Positions 7,498 to 14,989 of a stretch of 64,000 nt of DNA are shown here, one piece after another (position 1 is the stretch's first letter; every line of letters starts with the position of its first letter). The notes under the pieces were generated by a model, which saw only the letters and a program-made list of their open reading frames with translations, made no database searches and had not been told where the DNA came from. Where the stretch lies: the NCBI GenBank assembly GCA_965284315.1, contig OZ260072.1, positions 1,674,001 to 1,738,000 on the forward strand. Direction: 5' to 3'. The position numbers and the translations under genes were made by a program. The DNA is from PCRC01 sp017848435 (GTDB lineage: Bacteria; Pseudomonadota; Gammaproteobacteria; Burkholderiales; Burkholderiaceae_C).

Positions 7498-8367
7498 CTA
7501 ACGACGCCTGCTCCGCCCAGGCCAAGGCAGTTGCCCCGTAAGTTCAGCCAAGCCGCCATCGTCCTCGACGCGTATACCGAAGCGGTTCACTTCGACCTCA
7601 GGCAAATCTTCGATATCGAACCACAGCAGCGAGGTTGTGGTGTCAGTCCATGCGTAGTGCCTAGAGAGTTCCCAAAGGTCAAGGCCCTTTTTCCAGTTGT
7701 CGAACCAGATGTCTTGCGAAACCTCGTCTGTGTCGGCTGCACTGGCGCCTGAAGAACGGAGGCGGTGAGCCACGGAACCGATAGGAATTTCAGATCTGGT
7801 AGATATCCAAGCCCCAGCCTGCCGCAAACTTGTGGAGCGTGCCGCGTAGCGCACCGTGCCCCGCTCCATGGTGACGAAGGCACACGGGATGTCACTGAGG
7901 GACGCGTACCGTGACGCTGCTGCAGGGAATGATGTGCTGAACAAATCCGCCATGTGCTGGATCAGCGCCAGCGACGGTTCTTCCTTGGGTACAAGCGACA
8001 GCCACTGCTGATACGGCATCAGCAATTCAGCGGCGAAGGTGTCGCAGGCGATTTCGTTCGGATGCCGTTTCGCATAGGACCAAGACGGCACCTCGTCGTG
8101 GCTCGACTCCAGGGCCAGAACGATATGTGCGATCTCATGGCAGATGGTGAAGCGCTGGCGTTCTTCAGCCTCTAGCGAGTTCACCGTGATGACATGCTTG
8201 CCATTTGGTTTGGTGATCGTGTAGCCGGACTCGCCTTCGCCAAGCTCATCTTTCTTGACCTTGGCGTTGGCTGCGACCACATAAGGTGTCAGATCTTCTC
8301 GGATGCCAGAAACATCAACACCCGCAACGAAGGCGCGCGCTTTCTGTCTGACATCCGCTTCATCCAT
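7498..8367 (-). CDS. capP: ImmA/IrrE-family metallopeptidase, CapP-like
   Basis: A 289-residue zinc peptidase. The HEIAH motif stands at 77-81 and a third-ligand region NEIACDTFAAELLMP at 104-118, both typical of ImmA/IrrE. Cys76 sits directly before HEIAH and Cys108 lies in the third-ligand motif, where most family members have Ala. CapP proteins are reported to be held inactive by a cysteine switch and activated by single-stranded DNA; either Cys could play that part, but this is inference. The C-terminal 150 residues resemble the variable sensor half of the family. It starts 2 nt after the HTH gene stop, so the two form a unit. Expected role: cleave the CapH-like repressor after DNA damage and switch on CBASS. 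Confidence 0.8.
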   Translation of the reverse strand: MDEADVRQKARAFVAGVDVSGIREDLTPYVVAANAKVKKDELGEGESGYTITKPNGKHVITVNSLEAEERQRFTICHEIAHIVLALESSHDEVPSWSYAKRHPNEIACDTFAAELLMPYQQWLSLVPKEEPSLALIQHMADLFSTSFPAAASRYASLSDIPCAFVTMERGTVRYAARSTSLRQAGAWISTRSEIPIGSVAHRLRSSGASAADTDEVSQDIWFDNWKKGLDLWELSRHYAWTDTTTSLLWFDIEDLPEVEVNRFGIRVEDDGGLAELTGQLPWPGRSRRR

Positions 8368-8369
8368 GT

Positions 8370-8756
8370 TCAGTCGTCCTCGTCCTCGAATGCCCTCTGT
8401 ATCCGGGCGATCAGCGTCGCGGGATCGGGCCTGGCATTTCCACGATGCCTCACCCCCGCTGCAGCCGAAAAAATGTCGATGGTGATGGAAGGATCGTTCA
8501 GCACGAACTCGACCAGGCGTGGATCGGCCTCCGCGTGGTCAACAAGCCACATCACCAGTGCAACATCCCTTTCAACTGGCTTGAGAACCCTAAGCAGTTT
8601 CTCGACCAAATCCGGCGACGGGTTTGCCTTCTCGCCCGACTCCAGTCGGTGGACGTAGGCATGGTCGACCGAGGAGAGTTGACCGATTTCGCGTAACGAG
8701 AGGGTTCTTCGTTCGCGTAGCGTCTTGAGGGCGACGCCCAGGCCTGTTTGTGACAT
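8370..8756 (-). CDS. capH: XRE-family HTH regulator, CapH-like
   Basis: A 128-residue protein with an N-terminal Cro/CI helix-turn-helix (about residues 8-60, with SLREIGQLSSVDHAYVHRLE) and a helical C-terminal half that probably dimerises and carries the cleavage site for the peptidase encoded next to it. AAGGA stands 9 nt before the ATG at 8756. CapH/CapP pairs repress CBASS operons until DNA damage; here the pair is divergent from a type II CBASS operon and co-directional with a second CD-NTase, so it may control both. The 22-bp palindrome in the shared intergenic region is the natural operator. Confidence 0.8.
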   Translation of the reverse strand: MSQTGLGVALKTLRERRTLSLREIGQLSSVDHAYVHRLESGEKANPSPDLVEKLLRVLKPVERDVALVMWLVDHAEADPRLVEFVLNDPSITIDIFSAAAGVRHRGNARPDPATLIARIQRAFEDEDD

Positions 8757-8867
8757 CCGTTGTGTTCCTTGTTGCTGCGGGAGAAGCCGCTATGCGTCCG
8801 TACTCGCAGCAGTAGCGTTCTGCGGCGCCAAACCAACCATTTGCAGCCTGGCACCAACTCTGGTACA

Positions 8868-8889
8868 TTGTTGTCTAGTCAGACAACAA
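8868..8889. promoter_or_regulatory. Perfect palindrome, likely operator between the divergent CapH and CBASS units
   Basis: TTGTTGTCT (8868-8876) and AGACAACAA (8881-8889) form a perfect inverted repeat with a 4-nt centre. It is the only strong symmetric site in the 277-bp region between capH (start 8756) and the DUF2188 gene (start 9034). I could not find convincing -10/-35 hexamers placed around it on either strand. Inferred ligand: the CapH-like protein. Confidence 0.65.
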
Positions 8890-9033
8890 ATGCGTATTCC
8901 AAGAAGACAGTCGGTTGATTTGGCTTGGCTCGCCCGTTGTCTGCAAGAGCAACGTATTGTGCTACAACGGGTAGCCATTGGCAACCCGGCCGATTGGCCA
9001 GGGTCTCGATAGTTCAACCTTAGGAAATTCACC

Positions 9034-9258
9034 ATGACAGGCAAGAATCAGCATGTAGTTCCTCACCAGGACGGTTGGGCCGTCAAGGGTGCCGGCAATC
9101 TGCGGGCAACATCCGTGCACGACACCCAGCAGCAGGCCATTGACGCGGGGCGGGATATCGCGCGCAAACAGCAGTCCGAACTGGTCATCCACCGCCCGGA
9201 TGGCCGCATCCGTGACAAGGACAGCCACGGCAACGACTCCTTCCCACCGAAGGGCTGA
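9034..9258 (+). CDS. DUF2188-like small protein, first gene of the CBASS operon
   Basis: A 74-residue protein of the DUF2188 type: an N-terminal strand with HVVPHQDGWAVKGAG, a helix with regular Gln/Ala/Asp spacing (TQQQAIDAGRDIARKQ) and a strand-turn ELVIHRPDGRIRDKDS before a polar tail. The fold is thought to be a small alpha/beta domain of unknown activity. AGGA is 9 nt before the ATG, and the next gene, CapV, starts 5 nt after its stop, so it is part of the operon. DUF2188 is not one of the four standard type II CBASS genes. It might be an accessory, a regulator of CapV or an anti-counter-defence factor; nothing in the sequence decides. Confidence 0.7.
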   Translation: MTGKNQHVVPHQDGWAVKGAGNLRATSVHDTQQQAIDAGRDIARKQQSELVIHRPDGRIRDKDSHGNDSFPPKG

Positions 9259-9263
9259 GTGCT

Positions 9264-10265
9264 ATGACGGGCGTGCCCACCTACCATGTGCTCGCCCTTT
9301 CTGGGGGCGGTTATCGCGGCCTGTACACAGCGACAGTTCTTGCCGAACTCGAAGCTGTGCTGTGCCGCCCCATCGCTTCGCATTTCGATCTGATCTGCGG
9401 CACATCCGCAGGCGGGATGCTGGCGTTGGGGCTAGCTGCGGAAATCCCGGCCATTGAACTCAAGGCCCTGTTCGAAAAGCAGGGCTCCCGCATCTTTGGT
9501 TGCCGCAGTCTTGCAAGGCGGCTGCTCGGCTTCTGGTGGGCCGCAAAGCACGACTCCGCAGGATTGCGGGGTGTGCTGACCGAGCGCTTCCAAGGCACCA
9601 CTATCGGCGACTTGAAGCACCGTGTCCTCGTGCCGGCCGTCAACTACTCGACGGGGCGTGGACAGTTCTTCAAGACTCCCCACCATCCCTCCTTCGAGTT
9701 GGATCACCGCCTGAAAATCGTCGATGTGGCGCTGGCGACCGCCGCCGCGCCCGTGTACTTTCCGCTGGCGCGAAACGACCGCGGTGTCTTCGCTGATGGA
9801 GGATTGGTTGGCAACGCGCCCGGACTGTTCGGTTTGCATGAGGTAAATACGTTTCTTGCGCCGAAGCAGAATGCACTGATTCGTGTGCTGTCTATCGGCA
9901 CGATGACGATCGGTGCAACCGTCCGCGGCGGCGCCAACCTCGACCGCGGGTTCGGCAAGTGGCGCGGGGGGCTGTTCGACCTCGTGATCTCCGCCCAAGA
10001 GTCGTCAGTGGACTACATGCTTCGGCAGTCGCTGGGTAGCCACTATTTCCAGATCGACGACAAGGCCACGCCCGATCAAAGTAAAGACGTGAAAGCGCTG
10101 GACCGAGTTTCCATTGGCGCCACGAATACGCTCAAGGACCGCGGCAACCACGCGGCACAGCGCGCGCTTGGTGACCCTCTTTTCCAACCGTTTCGAGCGC
10201 ACCAGGCCGGCGCACCCATCTTCTATCACGGCCCCAACAAGAATGTTTCGGAGGCCGCATGCTGA
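9264..10265 (+). CDS. capV: CBASS effector patatin-like phospholipase CapV
   Basis: A 333-residue patatin domain. The glycine-rich oxyanion loop LSGGGYRG is at residues 12-19, the nucleophile Ser48 lies in GTSAG (46-50), and the catalytic Asp178 in FADGG (176-180). CapV is the membrane-degrading effector of type II CBASS, switched on by the product of the adjacent cyclase (3',3'-cGAMP in the Vibrio and E. coli systems). The C-terminal 120 residues beyond the patatin core are where the nucleotide is expected to bind. It precedes cdnA and overlaps it by 7 bp. No signal peptide is seen, which fits a cytoplasmic enzyme acting on the inner membrane. Confidence 0.9.
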   Translation: MTGVPTYHVLALSGGGYRGLYTATVLAELEAVLCRPIASHFDLICGTSAGGMLALGLAAEIPAIELKALFEKQGSRIFGCRSLARRLLGFWWAAKHDSAGLRGVLTERFQGTTIGDLKHRVLVPAVNYSTGRGQFFKTPHHPSFELDHRLKIVDVALATAAAPVYFPLARNDRGVFADGGLVGNAPGLFGLHEVNTFLAPKQNALIRVLSIGTMTIGATVRGGANLDRGFGKWRGGLFDLVISAQESSVDYMLRQSLGSHYFQIDDKATPDQSKDVKALDRVSIGATNTLKDRGNHAAQRALGDPLFQPFRAHQAGAPIFYHGPNKNVSEAAC

Positions 10266-11401
10266 ACCTGAGCCCGCTTTTCTTTACCACCGTTGATGAC
10301 GAATCCTGCATGCATGAAGAGCTGGATCTGTCTCCTGAGCAACGCGCCTGGATCGCCAGCGCCCGTAACGATGTCAGGAATTGCCTACGCACTGGCATTC
10401 CGCGCGTGCTGAACGAGCGCGGCTACGCGGAAGACGTGCCACAGCCACGATTCTTCACACAAGGGTCATGGGCGTACAAGACCTTGAACGCACCGGCGCA
10501 ACACCCGCAGCAGGCAGATGTCGATGATGGCTGCTACCTCCCATTGAGTTTCGTCTCGCAGACGAATCGCCCTAGCACGGCGACATCCATTTTCTTTGCT
10601 GCTGCCGAAGAGGCCTTGAAACCGTTGGTTGAGGAAAAGCACTGGAAGCTCGTCACCGACAAGCCAACTTGCATCCGGATCGTTATTGCAGTCCATGCCC
10701 ATATCGACGTTCCGCTGTACGCTATCCCCGATAAGGAATTCGTCACGCTTGCAAAGGCTTCGATGGAGCGACACGGATACGACTCGCTGACGGAGGCGGT
10801 AAACATGGCTGAGCGGGATGCTTGGACGGCACTTCCCGCTGACAAGGTGCTTCTGGCTCACCGTGAATGCAACTGGATGCCCTCTGACCCCAGGCCTGTG
10901 AAGGAGTGGTTCTTGGGGGAAGTGGAGGGTAAGGGTGAACAATTTCGCCGAGTGGTTCGCTACTTGAAGGCGTTCCGCGATTGGAGGTGGTCCAGCGGCG
11001 GGCCCGCTTCGCTTCTGTTGATGGCCGCGGCGGCACCGCTGTTTGAAAGGCGCGACCGCCGTGACGACCTGGCTTTGTTGGATGTCGTCGCGGTCTTGCC
11101 GGCTCGGCTGCGTGCGGGAGTAAAAAATCCCGTGGACGAGTCAGAATCGCTCACGGAACGACTTGGCACAGAGGGCGTCGAAGATGCTGCCAAAGCATTC
11201 GAAGAATTGGAAAAGGTTCTGCGCGGCGCAACCGACGCCGGCAGTTCTTCACAGGCTTGCATCTGGATGCAAGGCGAGTTTGGCCCGCGCTTCCCGAACG
11301 AGCCGGACCGGGTCAAGGTGGTATCAATTGCCGCCACGATTGCATCAGCGCCAGCAACAGCTGGTCCAAGTGAACTGGTTGGGCGAACGAAGGCCGGATG
11401 A
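10259..11401 (+). CDS. cdnA: CBASS cyclase, CdnA/DncV-like CD-NTase
   Basis: A 380-residue enzyme closely related to Vibrio DncV. FFTQGSWAYKTLN (65-77, GS at 69-70), QADVDDG (85-91, Asp87 and Asp89) and HIDVPLYAIP (148-157, Asp150) reproduce the three active-site blocks, and the later SDPRPVKEWF and FRRVVRYLKAFRDWRW segments also match. The expected product is 3',3'-cGAMP or a similar cyclic dinucleotide that activates CapV. The protein ends in Gly380 after a flexible Ala/Thr/Gly tail, the feature needed for attachment by Cap2. It overlaps capV by 7 bp and cap2 by ATGA. An internal ATG (Met18) is possible, but the first ATG fits the family length. Confidence 0.92.
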   Translation: MLNLSPLFFTTVDDESCMHEELDLSPEQRAWIASARNDVRNCLRTGIPRVLNERGYAEDVPQPRFFTQGSWAYKTLNAPAQHPQQADVDDGCYLPLSFVSQTNRPSTATSIFFAAAEEALKPLVEEKHWKLVTDKPTCIRIVIAVHAHIDVPLYAIPDKEFVTLAKASMERHGYDSLTEAVNMAERDAWTALPADKVLLAHRECNWMPSDPRPVKEWFLGEVEGKGEQFRRVVRYLKAFRDWRWSSGGPASLLLMAAAAPLFERRDRRDDLALLDVVAVLPARLRAGVKNPVDESESLTERLGTEGVEDAAKAFEELEKVLRGATDAGSSSQACIWMQGEFGPRFPNEPDRVKVVSIAATIASAPATAGPSELVGRTKAG

Positions 11402-13035
11402 GCAGCGTCGCCGCAGTCGCAGTCGCAGACGTAATCGAGGCCTTCAAGCAGCAAGGCTTCGAGTTTGTCGGCAAGACGGATGACGGCTGGTTCAAGCTGC
11501 GCGGGCTTTTGATCCCGCCCGGCCCGAACAAGGGCTGTCCGTGTGAGGTTCAGCTCGACCCCACCTTCTTTGATCTGCCTCGTATTCGGCTGCTCGACAT
11601 TCCGAATGAACTGCCCAAGGCGGTTCCTCATCTTGGTGCAGACGGCGGACTTTGCTATCTCGCTAAGGGAACCGTCGTTCTAGACATATACGACCCTGTA
11701 GGGCAGTCCTTGGCGTGCCTTCAACGCGCGGCTGCGGTACTCGGCCAGATATTGAGGGGCGAGATGATCGAAGATCTCGCAGAAGAATTCTTTGCCTACT
11801 GGGACGGCTGGCTTTGCTTTGTGGACATGCAAGGCAAAGATTTAGGGCGGCAGAATTGCATCGTCGCGCAAGCCAATGGGAATCCGCTGTGGTTCGTCAC
11901 CGACAACGAAGATCGAACTAAAAGAAAGCTGAATTCGCTCGGCTACCAGGTCACCGATAGAACGGTGCTGACTTACCGGGTCAAGACCATCGCACAACCC
12001 CGACCGCTGACCAGCCACTGGCCACCCGATACAGTGGGGGATATTTTGGCTTGGCAGAGCACCCTGGACCCTCGGTGTCGGCGCAAGATTCATGAGCGGA
12101 TCAAGGAAGGGGAAAACAAGAAGGCAAATGGTGTCCTGATCGTCATCGAATCGCCATTGATGACCTATGGCTTTGCTGTCCTGTTTGACCACCAAGCGTT
12201 GCCTCAAAAGACCAAGTCCGCTGATCGCAGGGATTCAAGCTATGGGCTGAAAGTGATGCCTGTCTCGGTGATCCGAATCGATGATCGGTATCTGGCCCAA
12301 CGCAACATTCCCAAGTCGAAGACGCTGGCGGGCAAAAGAATCGCACTTGTAGGTTGCGGCACCATCGGCGGATACCTCTCGGACATGCTGGTCAAGGCCG
12401 GGGCAGGAACATGCGGAGGAAGGCTCACGCTGGTAGATTTTGATTGCCTCCTTCCGCAGAACATCGGGCGGCATCGCCTCGGATTCCCGGACCTGTTGTC
12501 GAACAAGGCCGAGGCCATGGCGAAGGAACTAAAGCGCTTGTCGCCAGGCGCCGAGGTCCATGCGCTCCCCGTGGATGTCAGGCAGGCTCAACTGGGACGG
12601 CTGGACCTTCTCATTGATGCCACCGGCGAAGAATCACTCGGGCACTGGATATGCGGCCGCTATCGGGCTCCCACGCCCATGCTTTCTGTCTGGATAGAAG
12701 GGCCGGGAACGGCTGTGCGTGCGCTCCTGAGAACGAACGCATCTGGTGCGTGCTACAGATGTCTATGGCATGGCCAAAGCAGAGGCGAACTTCGATCAAC
12801 CCTTGATCCTCTTCCTACCATCTTGGCGGGCCATGGATGCGAGGGCTTATACGTGCCTTTTCCGGCTTCGGTGTCGATGCAGGCAGCCAGCTTAGGCGCT
12901 GAGATGACCCTTGATTGGTTCAATGGTGTTCATTCTCCTGCATTGCGAACCCGGCTGATCGACCAGATCCATCAGCTCGCCACGCCCGATTGCGATCCAC
13001 TGCAAGATCCAGACTGCCCCATATGCAATTCTTGA
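11398..13035 (+). CDS. cap2: Cap2, fused E2-E1 ubiquitin-like transferase of type II CBASS
   Basis: A 545-residue protein. The first 150 residues form an E2-like domain with a likely catalytic Cys86 in GGLCYLAKG. After a linker, an E1/ThiF adenylation domain starts near 305, with the nucleotide loop GCGTIGG at 319-325, acidic residues at VDFD (346-349) and a later SGACYRC (449-455) that may hold the E1 cysteine. Cap2 conjugates the C-terminal glycine of the cyclase to target proteins and so primes messenger synthesis. It starts within the cdnA stop (ATGA), and its last 13 bp overlap cap3. The C-terminal tail is Cys/Asp rich. Confidence 0.9.
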   Translation: MSSVAAVAVADVIEAFKQQGFEFVGKTDDGWFKLRGLLIPPGPNKGCPCEVQLDPTFFDLPRIRLLDIPNELPKAVPHLGADGGLCYLAKGTVVLDIYDPVGQSLACLQRAAAVLGQILRGEMIEDLAEEFFAYWDGWLCFVDMQGKDLGRQNCIVAQANGNPLWFVTDNEDRTKRKLNSLGYQVTDRTVLTYRVKTIAQPRPLTSHWPPDTVGDILAWQSTLDPRCRRKIHERIKEGENKKANGVLIVIESPLMTYGFAVLFDHQALPQKTKSADRRDSSYGLKVMPVSVIRIDDRYLAQRNIPKSKTLAGKRIALVGCGTIGGYLSDMLVKAGAGTCGGRLTLVDFDCLLPQNIGRHRLGFPDLLSNKAEAMAKELKRLSPGAEVHALPVDVRQAQLGRLDLLIDATGEESLGHWICGRYRAPTPMLSVWIEGPGTAVRALLRTNASGACYRCLWHGQSRGELRSTLDPLPTILAGHGCEGLYVPFPASVSMQAASLGAEMTLDWFNGVHSPALRTRLIDQIHQLATPDCDPLQDPDCPICNS

Positions 13036-13499
13036 GTTCCTGGGCAACCCCCGACAAAAGCAGGCTGCTGCATTTTTCGACGCGTACGCTGGAGACATTC
13101 AGTCAGCACGTTCAGAGCATTGATGCCGACTGCGAAGCGGGTGGTCTCTTGCTCGGTTCCGTGCATGGAGTTCATTTGTTCATTGAGCAAGCGACGGTTC
13201 CTACAGCATGGGATAAGCGGTTTCGCTATCTGTTCGAGCGGATGCCGTTTGGTCACGAAGCGATCGCCCTGTCCCGATGGACGGCGAGTCAGGGAACCGT
13301 CCGCTATTTGGGCGAATGGCACACCCATCCGGAAGACCATCCTCATCCTTCTGGTCTCGATAGAACGGAATGGTGCCGCTTATCAGCGAAGCGGCAGGAC
13401 AAGCGGCCAATGCTTGCTGTTATCGTCGGGCGAAAAGCTCTGTATGTCGAATTGGTGCCGAGTTCAGGCCGTGGTTCGGTCCTTATCCCTGTTGAGTAG
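13023..13499 (+). CDS. cap3: Cap3, JAMM-type isopeptidase of type II CBASS
   Basis: A 158-residue JAB/JAMM metalloprotease. Glu39 lies in CEAGGLLLG, and the zinc motif GEWHTHP...SGLD gives His100, His102, Ser110 and Asp113, that is H-x-H followed by ten residues and Asp. Cap3 removes the cyclase from its conjugates and so counters Cap2. The ATG at 13023 is inside the end of cap2; a longer frame extends upstream but would only read through cap2. It is the last gene of the operon; about 500 bp without genes follow. Confidence 0.9.
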   Translation: MQFLSSWATPDKSRLLHFSTRTLETFSQHVQSIDADCEAGGLLLGSVHGVHLFIEQATVPTAWDKRFRYLFERMPFGHEAIALSRWTASQGTVRYLGEWHTHPEDHPHPSGLDRTEWCRLSAKRQDKRPMLAVIVGRKALYVELVPSSGRGSVLIPVE

Positions 13500-14005
13500 C
13501 AATCAACCAAATCGACGCCGCCCCGGCGTTCCGCTATTGGGCTCGCGGGCTGCACCCCGCGCTTCATGCCGAATCGCGGCCATTCGGCTCTGACACCGGA
13601 AACCTGCTGTGGCCCGGCTTTTTGATGCGGGCCAGTGCACTTCGCTTGCCCTAAGGTGGATGGGTGGCCGTTAGGGTATGGATGGTCTTGATGTTCCATT
13701 CATTAAATCACGACGATCTTAGTGTGTATGGACACTGCCCGCCAAGCTGCGTAAGTACACTTTTTGGACTCAGTTCGCCCGGTGAGTGGCATGGTACATA
13801 CCGCACCACTCACCGGAATGACGTAGTTCTTTTGAATAAATTTCGGGAAACTGAGCGGTAGCGCAGCCCCTATTTACTCCCTTGCAGTAGAAATGCCTCA
13901 CAATGGGGTAAATGACGATATGTAGCCCAGTTATTGGGAGGTCAGTAGCCTCTTGATATCACATGGTTTGCACCAATTTCTACAATATCTTCATATGAGG
14001 TGCAA
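13500..14005. other. Gene-free spacer between CBASS and the NTase pair
   Basis: No protein is supported. The right part is AT-rich compared with the host. It contains an 11-bp perfect inverted repeat (listed separately), a smaller AGTGT-ATGG-ACACT palindrome near 13720-13733, and TTTGCACC (13967-13974) / GGTGCAAA (13999-14006). The last pair spans the ribosome site and first base of the next gene. Confidence 0.5.
13779..13816. repeat. 11-bp perfect inverted repeat with 16-nt spacer
   Basis: CCGGTGAGTGG (13779-13789) and CCACTCACCGG (13806-13816) are exact reverse complements. It could be a stem-loop ending CBASS transcription, although there is no T-tract, or a protein or recombinase site. 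Confidence 0.5.
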
Positions 14006-14989
14006 ATGAGCCTTCCCCGAACTTCTGACACGGCCGCCAAGCAAATCCTGGACTCGACACGCGTGTTCAAGGAGTACTCGCGCGTCCGGAAGGAGTCGGA
14101 AAGTCTGAAAGGAAGTCTGTTCTGGAAGAAAGTCGGCCACTACGAGTACCTTGCCCAGAAGGTGCAGGGGAAAGTGACGTACGTCGGTCACCGGACTGCC
14201 GAGACTGAGCGTCACTTCGAGGAATTCAAGCAGAAGAAGACACGGCTGCAGCAGAGAACACGAACGCTCAAAGAGAGCGTGGAGTCGTGCCAGCGCATGA
14301 ACAAGGCTGTCCGAGCAGGAGCAGCCCCCACGCCTCTTGTGGAAGCGCTTCATCAGTTGGAGGAAACAGGGCTCTCGGAGGGCAGCATAGTCTTGGGTAC
14401 GTCGGCGCTGTTCGCATACGGACAGCCGGCCGGCGTTCGCCTGGACGAGATTTCCTCACCTACCCAGGGCAGTGTTTTTGAGGACGCCAAATACCACCTT
14501 CAAGTGCTTCTTTTCGCTTCGGAAAGCGCGGTCACGGCTGCGCTGCCTGGACTGCGGGAGTCCATCGACGCACGGGTGGAAGTCTCACCAGCAGGAGGAA
14601 GCGGCGAGCGCACGTACTTCCTAATGGAGTTCAAGTTCGGCCGAAAAGGCCAGTCGTCACAAGGCCTGGCCAAGGATGCCTACTGGCGAACGGTAGCGAC
14701 CAAGATGGCCCCTGAAGTCCACGCGTACAAATTCGAGCAGGTCGTTATCGGGAAAACCGGGATGATGGCAACTATGCGCACGCTCGACCCGCAGGTCTTT
14801 GCGCTGATCAATCACGCAGCCGCGGAGGCTCGACCTGGGTCCGTGCAGGATCCCAAAGTAGCCCAATGGCAAGCGGCACTGGTGGACTCGCTGATGACCG
14901 ACTCCCTGCTCGTCTCCAAGCTTCCTGAGGCCGAATGCCAGCGCACAGGCGCTGACATCGCTAAGCGCGTATTCCCGCGCAGCCTATAG
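14006..14989 (+). CDS. GSU2403-like NTase-fold protein with lost catalytic residues
   Basis: A 327-residue protein that aligns in layout with its downstream neighbour. Residues 1-110 are helical and charged; then comes IVLGTSALFAYGQPAGVRLDE (128-148), matching VIGTYAMYAYEAAAGVVFDE of the neighbour. Where the neighbour has the metal-binding NDVDLF, this one has YHLQVLL (163-169), so both Asp are gone. Later FLMEFKFG and MRTLDPQVFALINH correspond to the neighbour's C-terminal half. The fold suggests a pseudo-nucleotidyltransferase that could partner the intact copy. The ATG at 14006 follows GAGG by 5 nt; GTG at 14000 is an alternative. The next gene starts at the base after its TAG. Confidence 0.65.
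   Translation: MSLPRTSDTAAKQILDSTRVFKEYSRVRKESESLKGSLFWKKVGHYEYLAQKVQGKVTYVGHRTAETERHFEEFKQKKTRLQQRTRTLKESVESCQRMNKAVRAGAAPTPLVEALHQLEETGLSEGSIVLGTSALFAYGQPAGVRLDEISSPTQGSVFEDAKYHLQVLLFASESAVTAALPGLRESIDARVEVSPAGGSGERTYFLMEFKFGRKGQSSQGLAKDAYWRTVATKMAPEVHAYKFEQVVIGKTGMMATMRTLDPQVFALINHAAAEARPGSVQDPKVAQWQAALVDSLMTDSLLVSKLPEAECQRTGADIAKRVFPRSL

Noticed and set aside
8890..9012. A 40-codon frame starting at the edge of the CBASS palindrome
   Set aside because: No ribosome site, no recognisable protein features, and the start lies within the putative operator; it is probably chance.
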